A stretch of DNA of 64,000 nucleotides from Methylophilales bacterium LSUCC0135 (lineage in GTDB: Bacteria; Pseudomonadota; Gammaproteobacteria; Burkholderiales; Methylophilaceae). The notes under the pieces were generated by a model that ran no database searches, was not told the origin of the DNA, and saw only the letters and a list, made by a program, of their open reading frames with translations. The translations under genes were made by a program, and so were the position numbers. This document shows positions 1 to 7,911 of the stretch, in pieces. Position 1 is the stretch's first letter; every line of letters begins with the position of its first letter. Location of the stretch: the NCBI GenBank assembly GCA_001704575.1, contig MCAW01000001.1, forward strand, positions 119,875 to 183,874. Reading direction: 5' to 3'.

Positions 1-1
1 T

Positions 2-979
2 ACCTTGAATGGTCCTCCCATAGATGAAGATGATGCAAGCCTGACCGCCAAGGACAGCTACACACGCCTGAACCCAATGGTGGGCATTACCCATACGCCA
101 ACGGAAAGCCAGACCTGGTATGCTTCCTACAGCGAATCCAGCCGTGCGCCGACCTCCATCGAGTTGGGTTGTTCCAACCCCAAGAATCCATGTCTGCTGC
201 CTTCGGCCATGGCCGATGATCCTCCGCTCAATCAGGTGGTGGCGAAAACCTACGAGTTCGGCGGTCGAGGCAAGCTGACCGATTCGATGCGCTGGAATGC
301 TGGTATTTACCAAGCGGTTAACCATGATGACATTCAGTTCACTTCGGCTGGCGCATCAAATGGCGCTGGCTATTACAAGAATATCGGTCGCACCAAGCGT
401 CAGGGTGTCGATCTGGGCTTGTCCGGCAATCTGGACAAGTTCCGCTGGAGCGCTTCATACAGCTACATTCGCGCGACCTATGACACCGATGTCGATTTCG
501 TCAGCGCCTCACACTCTGAAGCGGATGGCTTTGGTACGATCACAGCTCAGAAGGGTGATTACCTGCCTGGCATTCCGAAACATCAGCTGAAGTTGCGCGG
601 TCAGTATCAGGTGACGCCTGCCTGGGCGATCGGAGCCAATGTCATCGGCTATTCCGATCAGTACGTCATGGGTAACGAGAACAACAAGCATAACGGCAAG
701 AGCTGTGACGGTGATGAATGCGCAGCAGGTAACGGCAAGGTCAGCGGCTACTTCGTCATGAACCTCGACACCCAGTACAACTTCGGCAACGGCTGGAAAA
801 TGTTCGCCAAGGCGATCAATATTTTTGACCGCGACTATTATGTCACCGGTCGTCTGGCTGAAACCCTGTTTTCCCCTGACGGTGAGTTCGGCGAAGAATC
901 CAAAACCCTCGGTCTGATGCCTGGCGCACCCCGTGCAGGCTGGATCGGCGTGCGTTACGATTTCAATCCGAAGAAGTAA
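2..979 (+). CDS. TonB-dependent outer-membrane receptor, C-terminal part
   Basis: The frame is open from the window edge, so the signal peptide, TonB box and plug domain are missing. About 325 residues of the beta-barrel remain. They show alternating aromatic/polar strands, the YEFGGRGKL-type strand common in these receptors, and a final strand GWIGVRYDF before the short tail NPKK. Family members import siderophores, haem, cobalamin or other ligands using TonB-ExbBD energy. The ligand cannot be read from the barrel alone. The two Cys-Cys pairs (SNPKNPC and KSCDGDEC regions) suggest disulfide-stabilised extracellular loops, which is inference. The next gene, an NtrC-type regulator, starts 31 bp downstream and may be functionally linked. 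Confidence 0.88.
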   Translation, partial: TLNGPPIDEDDASLTAKDSYTRLNPMVGITHTPTESQTWYASYSESSRAPTSIELGCSNPKNPCLLPSAMADDPPLNQVVAKTYEFGGRGKLTDSMRWNAGIYQAVNHDDIQFTSAGASNGAGYYKNIGRTKRQGVDLGLSGNLDKFRWSASYSYIRATYDTDVDFVSASHSEADGFGTITAQKGDYLPGIPKHQLKLRGQYQVTPAWAIGANVIGYSDQYVMGNENNKHNGKSCDGDECAAGNGKVSGYFVMNLDTQYNFGNGWKMFAKAINIFDRDYYVTGRLAETLFSPDGEFGEESKTLGLMPGAPRAGWIGVRYDFNPKK

Positions 980-1010
980 GGTTGGCTGAAAGGACCTCTT
1001 ATTTGACCCC

Positions 1011-2441
1011 ATGACGCAAGCAGAGCAATTGCAGTTGGCGGCAGCAATGCCGTCACTGACCGGAAACCGGTTGCGTATCCTGGTGGTTGAGGACGAGGCC
1101 CTTTTTGCCCGCGCTGTGGTCAAGCGCCTGAGCAAGGCCGGTTATAGCTGCGAACACGCAGAAACGCTGGAGGACGGGCGTGCAATACTGAAGCAGTTTG
1201 CGCCGGACATGGTGCTGCTTGATATGCGCTTGCCAGACGGCAGCGGTATGGACCTGCTGGCTGAACTGGTCGCCCGCGGAGTGACCGTGATTGTCATGAC
1301 AGCATTCGGTGAGCTTAGCGACGCCGTCAACGCGATGAAGCAGGGCGCAACCGATTATCTGAAAAAACCGATAGACCTTGAAGAATTGCTGCTCGCCGTC
1401 GAAAAAACCGAGACAGCGGCAAAACTCAAGCATCACCTCGATTACTCCCGTCAACGTAACGTGCACGAATCGCAAAGTGAAGGCATCGACCTGCTGGGCA
1501 ATAGCCCCGTCATGCAGCAGGTACGCGAGCAGATAGCCTGTGTTGCTGAACTCTCGCGACTCGAAACGGCAATACCGCCTACCGTGCTGATCAACGGTGA
1601 AACCGGCACCGGCAAGGATGTGGCGGCCAGAATGCTGCATCTTTCCTGCATGAGCCGGGACAAGCCCTTCGTTCACGTCGATTGCGCTTCGCTACCGGCC
1701 GAGCTGATCGAAAGCGAGCTGTTCGGCCACGAACGCGGCGCCTTCACCAGCGCGCAGAGCTCGCGTTGTGGACTGATCGAAGCGGCCGAGGACGGCACAT
1801 TGTTTCTCGACGAGATCGGCGAACTGCCGCTTGCGCTGCAAGCCAAGCTGCTCAACGTGCTGGAGCGCAGAGTGGTCAGGCGGGTGGGCTCAACCAAAGA
1901 GCGGCCAGTCGCAGCACGCTTCATTGCTGCCACCAACCGCGATCTGCAGCAGATGGTTCTGGAAGGCCGTTTCCGGCCGGATTTGTATTACCGTCTCAAT
2001 GTGCTGCATGTCCTCATGCCGCCGTTGCGAGAACGCGGCGATGACATAGTTCTGCTGGCGCGGCATTTCGCCAGCCAGACCGAGAAGCGCTACGGCTTGC
2101 CGTCACGGCAGTTTTCCCGCGATGCGCTTGAACTGATGCGCGGTTACACATGGCCCGGCAACGTCCGCGAGCTCAAGCACCAGATCAGTCGTGCCGTCTT
2201 GCTCAGCCGTGGCGATCTGATCGGCGGGCATGACCTCGCGATTGCGATTGAGCCGGCAATGTCACAGGTACGATTCGACAGCCAGGCCGCCGGCATCACG
2301 CTGGAAGAAGCGGAAAAACGCCTGATCGAAAATGCACTGAAACAAGCCAATCACAATGTCTCCGAGGCCGCCCGGCTACTAGGTATTACACGCATGGCAA
2401 TACGTTACAGAATGGAAAAACACGGAATCAAGGGCGTTTGA
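1011..2441 (+). CDS. NtrC-family sigma-54-type response regulator with GAFTSA loop
   Basis: 476 residues in three domains. The receiver (about 21-135) has the acidic pair E27/D28, phospho-acceptor D71, T97 and K119. The AAA+ domain (about 155-395) has Walker A GETGTGKD and Walker B-like GTLFLDEIG. The C-terminal Fis-type helix-turn-helix ends in ARLLGITRMAIRYRMEKHG. The loop that normally reads GAFTGA and contacts sigma-54 reads GAFTSA here. No histidine kinase is adjacent within the window; one could lie elsewhere. The upstream neighbour is a TonB receptor. The ATG start lies just downstream of AAGGACC. A regulator of sigma-54 promoters is the default reading, but the altered loop leaves the strength of sigma-54 coupling open. 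Confidence 0.93.
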   Translation: MTQAEQLQLAAAMPSLTGNRLRILVVEDEALFARAVVKRLSKAGYSCEHAETLEDGRAILKQFAPDMVLLDMRLPDGSGMDLLAELVARGVTVIVMTAFGELSDAVNAMKQGATDYLKKPIDLEELLLAVEKTETAAKLKHHLDYSRQRNVHESQSEGIDLLGNSPVMQQVREQIACVAELSRLETAIPPTVLINGETGTGKDVAARMLHLSCMSRDKPFVHVDCASLPAELIESELFGHERGAFTSAQSSRCGLIEAAEDGTLFLDEIGELPLALQAKLLNVLERRVVRRVGSTKERPVAARFIAATNRDLQQMVLEGRFRPDLYYRLNVLHVLMPPLRERGDDIVLLARHFASQTEKRYGLPSRQFSRDALELMRGYTWPGNVRELKHQISRAVLLSRGDLIGGHDLAIAIEPAMSQVRFDSQAAGITLEEAEKRLIENALKQANHNVSEAARLLGITRMAIRYRMEKHGIKGV

Positions 2442-2454
2442 ATTGCTTAATTCA

Positions 2455-2483
2455 AGCCACAGAGGACACAGAGTTCACAGAGA
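2455..2483 (+). repeat. CACAGAG intergenic repeat, 9-bp periodic, copy 1
   Basis: After AG, the repeat is three 9-bp units: CCACAGAGG, ACACAGAGT, TCACAGAGA. Each is a variant of nCACAGAGn. An exact inverted copy of all 29 bases lies at 2790-2818. It sits right after the response-regulator stop codon. Confidence 0.85.
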
Positions 2484-2584
2484 CATGGCAAAAGCCTCAT
2501 TGCGTTAGCTTTATATCGTGCCGGACAGGCAGAAGTGGAACAGTTACATTGCCGATGACAGTAATGCCGGTAAGCTGTTGTTTT

Positions 2585-2606
2585 TCTCTGTAAACTCTGT
2601 GTCTAA
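2585..2606 (-). repeat. CACAGAG intergenic repeat, degenerate two-unit copy
   Basis: On the plus strand it reads TCTCTGTAA then ACTCTGTGT followed by CTAAAG. This is the inverted form with the third unit missing. It is part of the left member of the larger duplication (2500-2638). Confidence 0.7.
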
Positions 2607-2789
2607 AGAAGTTTTCTATGATTCAAGCCGCAAATGCCAATTCGCGCCCTTCAGTATTTACGATTGAAGTTGGTTTGAACTGCCTGATTAAGCAAAAGAG
2701 TTTACATAGGGCATTACAAAAGCTGATTGGGTTGGCTTGATAACGTCACCGGGTAGGTGGAAGTGATCATGCCGGTAATCTGTTGTTTT

Positions 2790-2818
2790 TCTCTGTGAAC
2801 TCTGTGTCCTCTGTGGCT
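2790..2818 (-). repeat. CACAGAG intergenic repeat, inverted full copy
   Basis: Exact reverse complement of 2455-2483, about 305 bp away. The two copies could pair in a transcript, or in single-stranded DNA, as a long-loop stem. Confidence 0.85.
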
Positions 2819-2911
2819 AAAGTGTTTTCAGTGGCTTAACCCGCAAATGCTGTTACCCGTCCATCAGCCCCCGCATGATAAAATCTGCCTGAATTCAATC
2901 AGGAGCCATGC

Positions 2912-4117
2912 ATGAAAATCGGTACCCCTTTAAGCCCAAATGCTACTCGTGTGATGTTGCTGGGCAGTGGAGAGTTGGGCAAAGAGGTCATCATCGCCCT
3001 GCAGCGCCTCGGGGTCGAAGTCATCGCGGTGGACCGCTATGCCAATGCGCCGGGCCATCAGGTCGCGCATCGCGCCCATGTCATCGACATGACCGACGAT
3101 GTAGCCTTGCGTGCCTTGATTGCGGCAGAACAGCCGCATCTGATCGTGCCCGAGATCGAGGCGCTCAACACCGCCACGCTGGGTGATATCGAAGCGCAGG
3201 GCATCGCGCAGGTGATTCCCACCGTCAAGGCCGTACAGCTCACCATGAACCGCGAAGGCATACGCCGTCTGGCCGCGGAAACTTTAGGTTTGCCGACATC
3301 TCCCTATGCCTTTGCCGACAGTCTTGCAGCCTTGCAAAAAGCCATCGACAGCGGTATCGGCTACCCTTGTTTCATCAAACCGACCATGTCTTCCTCCGGC
3401 AAGGGGCAGTCGCGTATCACCGATGCCTCGGAAGTCGCCGCCGCATGGGATTACGCAGCCAGCGGTGGGCGGGTCAATCAGGGGGTGGTGATTGTCGAGG
3501 GCCAGATCGATTTTGATTACGAGATTACCTTGCTCACCGTGCGCGCGAAGAATGCCGCCGGCGACATTGAAACCCATTTCTGCGAGCCTATCGGCCATCT
3601 GCAACAAAAGGGCGACTATGTCGAAAGCTGGCAACCGCAGCCGATGAACCCTCAGGCCTTGCTGCGCGCACAGCAGATCGCAAAATCCGTGACCGACAGT
3701 CTGGGCGGCCTCGGTTTGTTCGGGGTGGAGTTGTTCGTCAAGGGCGAACAGGTCTGGTTCTCAGAAGTGAGTCCGAGACCGCACGACACCGGCATGGTCA
3801 CCATGGCGAGCCAGCGCTTCAGCGAGTTTGACCTGCACGCGCGCGCCATTCTCGGCTTGCCGGTCAACGTCAGCCTCAACCGACCGGCAGCCAGCGCGGT
3901 GATTTACGGTGGTGCCGATAGCCGTCAACTGGCCTATGAAAATATTGAGCAGGCACTGGCCGTGCCGGAATCAGACCTGCGACTTTTCGGCAAACCGGAG
4001 TCTTTCAGCCGCCGCCGCATGGGTGTTGCGCTTGCAGCAGGCAATGATGTCGAAGAGGCCCGCAGCCGTGCAAAACTGGCAGCCAGCCTGGTCAGGCCGG
4101 TAGTGGAACAGGCATAG
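2912..4117 (+). CDS. purT: Formate-dependent phosphoribosylglycinamide formyltransferase
   Basis: 401 residues, close to the usual length of about 390. PurT makes formyl-GAR from GAR, formate and ATP in de novo purine synthesis, independently of folate. It is an ATP-grasp enzyme. The N-terminal fold carries [11 protein letters not shown]. The central domain has [14 protein letters not shown], an ATP-grasp glycine-rich loop. The metal/ATP region is [11 protein letters not shown] (about 269-279) followed by [14 protein letters not shown] (about 284-297). The start ATG follows an AGGAG site 7 bp upstream. It seems to stand alone; the globin gene follows after 25 bp and may be co-transcribed. Confidence 0.96.
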   Translation: MKIGTPLSPNATRVMLLGSGELGKEVIIALQRLGVEVIAVDRYANAPGHQVAHRAHVIDMTDDVALRALIAAEQPHLIVPEIEALNTATLGDIEAQGIAQVIPTVKAVQLTMNREGIRRLAAETLGLPTSPYAFADSLAALQKAIDSGIGYPCFIKPTMSSSGKGQSRITDASEVAAAWDYAASGGRVNQGVVIVEGQIDFDYEITLLTVRAKNAAGDIETHFCEPIGHLQQKGDYVESWQPQPMNPQALLRAQQIAKSVTDSLGGLGLFGVELFVKGEQVWFSEVSPRPHDTGMVTMASQRFSEFDLHARAILGLPVNVSLNRPAASAVIYGGADSRQLAYENIEQALAVPESDLRLFGKPESFSRRRMGVALAAGNDVEEARSRAKLAASLVRPVVEQA

Positions 4118-4142
4118 TGGAAGCCGTAGCGGAGTGAGCGCA

Positions 4143-4565
4143 GTGAGTACTACAGAGAGCCATGGAAATCAGGCTGAAAAACAGCCGGCCACTTTTTTTC
4201 AGATGCTGGGCGGGGCCGAAAAAATCAGGGACATCGTCGAGCGTTTCTACGACATCATGGACAGCGACCCGCGTGCAGCCGGCATCCGTGCCATGCATGC
4301 GCAAGACCTCACCGAAGCGCGCGAGAAACTCTTCATGTTTCTCACCGGCTGGACCGGCGGCCCGCAACTCTACATCGAACGTTACGGCCACCCGCAATTG
4401 CGTGCAAGGCACTTGCCTTTTCCGGTGGATGAGTCAGCTCGCGACCAATGGATATATTGCATGATCAAGGCCATGCATGAGAACGGCGTGGAAGAACCGG
4501 TACTGACCCGGATCGCCAGCGTGCTGTACGAACTGGCCGACTTTATGCGAAACCGGGCGGGGTAA
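4143..4565 (+). CDS. Group II truncated haemoglobin
   Basis: 140 residues from a GTG preceded by GGAG at 8-bp spacing. A GTG 9 bp further upstream (4134) is open in the same frame but has a poorer site. The sequence has the trHbII hallmarks: FFQMLGG at the start of helix A/B, FYDIMDSDP, then LFMFLTGWTGGPQLYIERYGHP. The proximal haem ligand is the His in LRARHLPF (residue 90), and RDQWIYCM follows. Such globins bind O2 or NO and are linked to oxidative or nitrosative stress. It lies 25 bp after purT and converges on the rhlE genes. Confidence 0.92.
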   Translation: MSTTESHGNQAEKQPATFFQMLGGAEKIRDIVERFYDIMDSDPRAAGIRAMHAQDLTEAREKLFMFLTGWTGGPQLYIERYGHPQLRARHLPFPVDESARDQWIYCMIKAMHENGVEEPVLTRIASVLYELADFMRNRAG

Positions 4566-4580
4566 ACCTGCAAGGCTATC

Positions 4581-4600
4581 AGCCACAGAGTTCACAGAGA
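4581..4600 (+). repeat. CACAGAG intergenic repeat, short copy
   Basis: Reads AGCCACAGAG then TTCACAGAGA: the first and last units of the 2455-2483 repeat with the middle unit missing. It lies 15 bp after the globin stop codon. Confidence 0.7.
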
Positions 4601-4670
4601 AGAACAGGAATTTGCCAGAGGTGCCTCTTAGATCCAATGTTTCCCTGCATTGGATTGGCAGTTCTCTAGG

Positions 4671-4698
4671 AAAAAAAGAGCCTCGATCAGGAGGCTCT
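4671..4698 (-). terminator. Rho-independent terminator of the rhlE operon
   Basis: Stem AGAGCCTC (4677-4684) with GAGGCTCT (4691-4698) and a 6-base loop. On the minus strand it is followed by a run of Ts (seven As at 4671-4677 on the plus strand). It lies 40 bp past the stop codon of the second rhlE gene. A second possible hairpin (ATCCAATG / CATTGGAT, 4632-4655) lies just beyond. Confidence 0.85.
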
Positions 4699-4737
4699 TG
4701 CTTCACGGTGCACTGTTAGGAACGCTTGTGTTTTCCT

Positions 4738-6159
4738 TCAGGAATCCTGACGTCTCAAGCCGCCAAGCAGTGCGGCGACCGGGGCTTTGGAGCGGCCGGA
4801 GGCGTGACGGTTGACAGGTGGTCTGACGGTTGCAGTGCCGGATGGTTCGTAGGGTTTGTCGAACCAGGGGTCGCTGCTTTTCTTTTTCGGCAGGCTCCGT
4901 GACGGTTGGCTGATCGATTCACCGCGTGTGCTATTGCGATCTTCACGTTTTTCGCGCGGTTGTGCTTCACGGCCCGAGCGGCTGCCGGTAATGCCCGGCA
5001 ACTTGTCGATCTGCCGTTTGATCAACTTTTCGATCTCTGCCAGGTATTTTTCCTCTTCCGGCGATACCAGCGAAATAGCTGTTCCAGACGCGCCAGCGCG
5101 GCCGGTGCGGCCGATTCTGTGTACGTAATCTTCCGGTGCCGACGGTATTTCGTAGTTGATCACCATCGGCAACTGGTCGATATCGAGGCCACGCGCGGCG
5201 ACATCGGTGGCGATCAGCACAGCTACCTTGCCCTGCTTGAAGGCATCCAGCGCTTCCATGCGTTCCTTCTGGCTTTTGTCACCGTGAATCGCATCGGCCA
5301 GCAGGCCTTCACGTTGCAGTTGTTTGGCCAGCCGGCTGGCGGTCAGCTTGGTTTTGGTAAAGACAATGACCTGGGAAGCGTCGCTGCCGCGCAGAATGTC
5401 GGTGAGTTGGGCGTGCTTGTTGGCTTGCTCGACCAGATAGACTTTTTGCGTGACGTTTTCGGCAGTTGCGTTACTGCGTGCTACTTCGATCAGCGTCGGG
5501 TTGTGCAGGAAAGCCTCGGAAAGCTTCTTGATTTCATTGGAGAAGGTTGCCGAGAACATCAGGTTCTGACGCTGTTTTGGCAGCAGCGCCAGAATCCGTT
5601 TGAGGTCCGGCATGAAACCCATGTCCAGCATGCGGTCGGCTTCATCCAGAATCAGCATCTGCACCTGGCCCAGTTGCAGCGTGCGCTGCTCGACGTGGTC
5701 CAGCAGGCGGCCGGGAGTCGCTACCAGAATTTCCACGCCGCGCATCAGGCTCGGTGTTTGCGTTTTGATGTCGACACCGCCGAACACGACCAGCGAACGC
5801 AGATTGGTGTACTTGGCGTAGGCCTTCACACTTTCCTCGACCTGAATCGCCAGTTCACGCGTAGGCGTCAGAATCAGGGCGCGTATGGGATGCCGCGCCG
5901 GTGAGGCGCTGTTGCTGGCAAGCGGCAATATTTTTTGCAGCAGCGGCAATGCAAATGCTGCCGTCTTGCCGGTACCGGTTTGCGCTCCGGCCATCAGGTC
6001 GCCGCCGGCCAGGGCAAGCGGAATCGCCTGCGCCTGGATCGGCGTCGGTTTGGTATAGCCGGACTCACTTAGCGCCTTGAGTATTTCAGGCGCCAGTCCC
6101 AATGATTCGAACGTGGTCTGTGCTTGAGTCACTTCGTTCCCTGTAGTTGCCGTCATCAT
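4738..6159 (-). CDS. rhlE: DEAD-box RNA helicase, RhlE type (second of two)
   Basis: 473 residues. The Q motif lies around 16-45 (TFESLGLAPE, PTPIQAQAIP). Walker A GTGKT is at 62-66, PTRELA near 99, DEAD at 172-175, SAT at 203-205, and HRIGRTGR sits in the second RecA domain. A basic, low-complexity tail follows, typical of RhlE-like helicases that bind RNA non-specifically. Such enzymes act in ribosome maturation and mRNA decay, especially in the cold. The ATG directly follows the TAA of the paralogous helicase upstream, so the two are one operon and the second is probably translated by reinitiation or coupling. A second Met codon immediately follows the first. Confidence 0.95.
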   Translation of the reverse strand: MMTATTGNEVTQAQTTFESLGLAPEILKALSESGYTKPTPIQAQAIPLALAGGDLMAGAQTGTGKTAAFALPLLQKILPLASNSASPARHPIRALILTPTRELAIQVEESVKAYAKYTNLRSLVVFGGVDIKTQTPSLMRGVEILVATPGRLLDHVEQRTLQLGQVQMLILDEADRMLDMGFMPDLKRILALLPKQRQNLMFSATFSNEIKKLSEAFLHNPTLIEVARSNATAENVTQKVYLVEQANKHAQLTDILRGSDASQVIVFTKTKLTASRLAKQLQREGLLADAIHGDKSQKERMEALDAFKQGKVAVLIATDVAARGLDIDQLPMVINYEIPSAPEDYVHRIGRTGRAGASGTAISLVSPEEEKYLAEIEKLIKRQIDKLPGITGSRSGREAQPREKREDRNSTRGESISQPSRSLPKKKSSDPWFDKPYEPSGTATVRPPVNRHASGRSKAPVAALLGGLRRQDS

Positions 6160-7557
6160 TTATGCGAAGGTGCGCGGGCGTCGGGCGCCTTCGGTACGTT
6201 TCTTGTCGGAGAAGTTGCCACGGCCGGCATCCTGACGTTGGCCGTTACCGGCCGGCTTGCGGTCGCCGAAACCCTGACGTGGATGCGCGCTGCGGTTGTC
6301 GTCGCTGCGGAAACCGGAGGCGTTGCTGTTGCGGCCCTTGTAGCCGCCGCCGGGCTTCTTGCCGGAACGCGGGCGGTCGTTCGGACCATCGGTTCTCGGT
6401 GCCGGACGCTTGGGTTCAAAACCGGCGATCACGGTGGCTTCCATACGTTGGCCGGTGAACTGTTCGATCTTGCGCACCTGATAGCGGTCGGCGTGCGATG
6501 CGAACGAAACGGCGATACCGGTCTTGCCGGCGCGGCCGGTACGGCCGATACGGTGGACGTAATCCTCGGCGAATTTCGGCAGATCGTAGTTGATGACATG
6601 CGTGATGCCGGCAACGTCGATGCCGCGAGCTGCGACGTCAGTAGCGACCAGCACCCTGACATCGCCGTGGCGCAGTTTGGTCAGCGTGCGGTTGCGCGCG
6701 CCCTGGGTCATATCGCCATGCAAGGCAGCAGTCTTGTGGCCGGCAGCGTAGAGGTCTTCGGCCAGCAGGTCGGCGTGACGTTTGGTCGATGTGAAGACGA
6801 TGGCCTGATTGACGTCGGCGTCGATCAGCAGATGTTCCAGCAGCTTGTTCTTGTGGTTCATGTCGTCCACGAAGTGCAGGCGCTGCTCAATGTTGGCGTG
6901 TTTTTCCTTTTGTGCGGCAACCTGGATGGTCTTGGGGTTGCGCAGGATCTGACGCGCGATATTGCCGATGTTGCCGTCCAGCGTGGCCGAGAACAGCAAT
7001 GTCTGGCGTTCGGCCGGCAGAGCGTTGCAGATGCGTTCGACATCGGGCATGAAACCCATGTCCAGCATGCGGTCGGCTTCGTCCAGAATCAGCATCTGCA
7101 GGCGCGACATGTCGATGCGGCCGCGTTCCATGTGGTCCAGCAGACGCCCGGGCGTGGCAACCAGAATATCCAGCGGTTGGCTCAGCAGCTTGTTCTGCAA
7201 CGGGTAGGGCATGCCGCCGACAATGCTGACAGTGCGGGCGCGGATGAATTTGCCGTATTTGCGTGCAGCTTCGTTGACCTGAGCCGCCAGTTCGCGTGTC
7301 GGTGTCAGCACCAGAATCCGCGGGCCGCGGCTTCTGGATGGGTGTGGGGTTGCCAGCAGATTCAATGCGGGCAAGGTGAATGCGGCGGTTTTGCCGGTAC
7401 CGGTCTGGGCCGAGGCCATCAGGTCGTGGCCGGCCAGGACTTCAGGAATCGCCTGCGCCTGGATCGGAGTTGGGGTCGCATAGCCGGCTTCTTCCAAAGC
7501 GCGGAGGATGGACGGATGCAAATTGAGCTGTTCAAAACTGGTGTTTTCTGATGACAC
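6160..7557 (-). CDS. rhlE: DEAD-box RNA helicase, RhlE type (first of two)
   Basis: 465 residues from a GTG start with AAGGGA 7 bp upstream. Walker A GTGKT is at 53-57, PTRELA near 86, DEAD at 159-162, and HRIGRTGRAG follows in the second domain. The tail of roughly 90 residues is rich in G, R, K, N and P (for example GGGYKGRNSN), as in RhlE. The core aligns closely with the next gene, so this is a tandem paralogue pair whose tails have diverged most. It is the promoter-proximal gene and is preceded by an unusually long leader. Confidence 0.95.
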   Translation of the reverse strand: MSSENTSFEQLNLHPSILRALEEAGYATPTPIQAQAIPEVLAGHDLMASAQTGTGKTAAFTLPALNLLATPHPSRSRGPRILVLTPTRELAAQVNEAARKYGKFIRARTVSIVGGMPYPLQNKLLSQPLDILVATPGRLLDHMERGRIDMSRLQMLILDEADRMLDMGFMPDVERICNALPAERQTLLFSATLDGNIGNIARQILRNPKTIQVAAQKEKHANIEQRLHFVDDMNHKNKLLEHLLIDADVNQAIVFTSTKRHADLLAEDLYAAGHKTAALHGDMTQGARNRTLTKLRHGDVRVLVATDVAARGIDVAGITHVINYDLPKFAEDYVHRIGRTGRAGKTGIAVSFASHADRYQVRKIEQFTGQRMEATVIAGFEPKRPAPRTDGPNDRPRSGKKPGGGYKGRNSNASGFRSDDNRSAHPRQGFGDRKPAGNGQRQDAGRGNFSDKKRTEGARRPRTFA

Positions 7558-7804
7558 GAAGTATTCCCTTAAAAAAATGAATATCCAGCTGTTTCAAGGC
7601 TGAAAGGGCGCAGGCAAACGCATGGCTATTGCAGGCTCAAAACGAGCATGGCAACAAAAGCGCGTACCAAATGAATGTATTCAGTATTCTTACCGGCGCA
7701 CGGGCATAGCCACTAACCGGTAACAAATACAAGAGAGCCGCAAAATGACATCGGGCTTCGAGAGGCTAGGGCGATGAATCATCGATCAGTGAAGATCGAA
7801 TCTG
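7558..7804 (-). promoter_or_regulatory. Long untranslated leader of the rhlE operon
   Basis: About 245 bases separate the predicted transcription start (near 7804) from the rhlE GTG. No convincing coding frame fills it. Long leaders are known for several bacterial helicase and cold-shock mRNAs, where RNA structure or the helicase itself sets expression. This role is inferred only from the length and the gene function. Confidence 0.5.
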
Positions 7805-7810
7805 CCGCGA

Positions 7811-7838
7811 AGTATACGCATTGATGCCGATTTGTCAA
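7811..7838 (-). promoter_or_regulatory. Sigma-70 promoter for the rhlE operon
   Basis: On the minus strand: -35 TTGACA (7838-7833), 16-bp spacer, -10 TATACT (7816-7811). The -35 hexamer is a perfect consensus. It is the best match in the 350-bp gap between rhlE and typA. Confidence 0.75.
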
Positions 7839-7911
7839 AGGATTTATCGAAATGTTTTAATTACTTATGTGTTAGAATCGCGCCCTTTCAATCAGGTTGG
7901 CCGCTACTCCC

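Larger units (their letters stand above)
2442..2911. other. Repeat-rich non-coding gap between the regulator and purT
   Basis: No convincing gene lies in this 470-bp gap. It holds two inverted 29-bp copies of a CACAGAG repeat (2455-2483 and 2790-2818) and a shortened copy (2585-2606). It also holds a degenerate direct duplication: about 2500-2638 and 2730-2851 share blocks such as GCCGGTAA, CTGTTGTTTTTCTCTGT, AACTCTGTGT, CTAAAG, GTTTTC and CCGCAAATGC in the same order. The purT ribosome-binding site (AGGAG, 2900-2904) is at the right end. Confidence 0.75.

Noticed and set aside
4906..5904. Open frame of 332 codons on the plus strand opposite rhlE
   Set aside because: Exact antisense shadow of the helicase gene; GC-rich codon bias keeps the frame open. 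No ribosome-binding site or recognisable domain.
6124..7551. Open frame of 475 codons on the plus strand opposite the first rhlE
   Set aside because: Antisense shadow; the minus strand carries every helicase motif.
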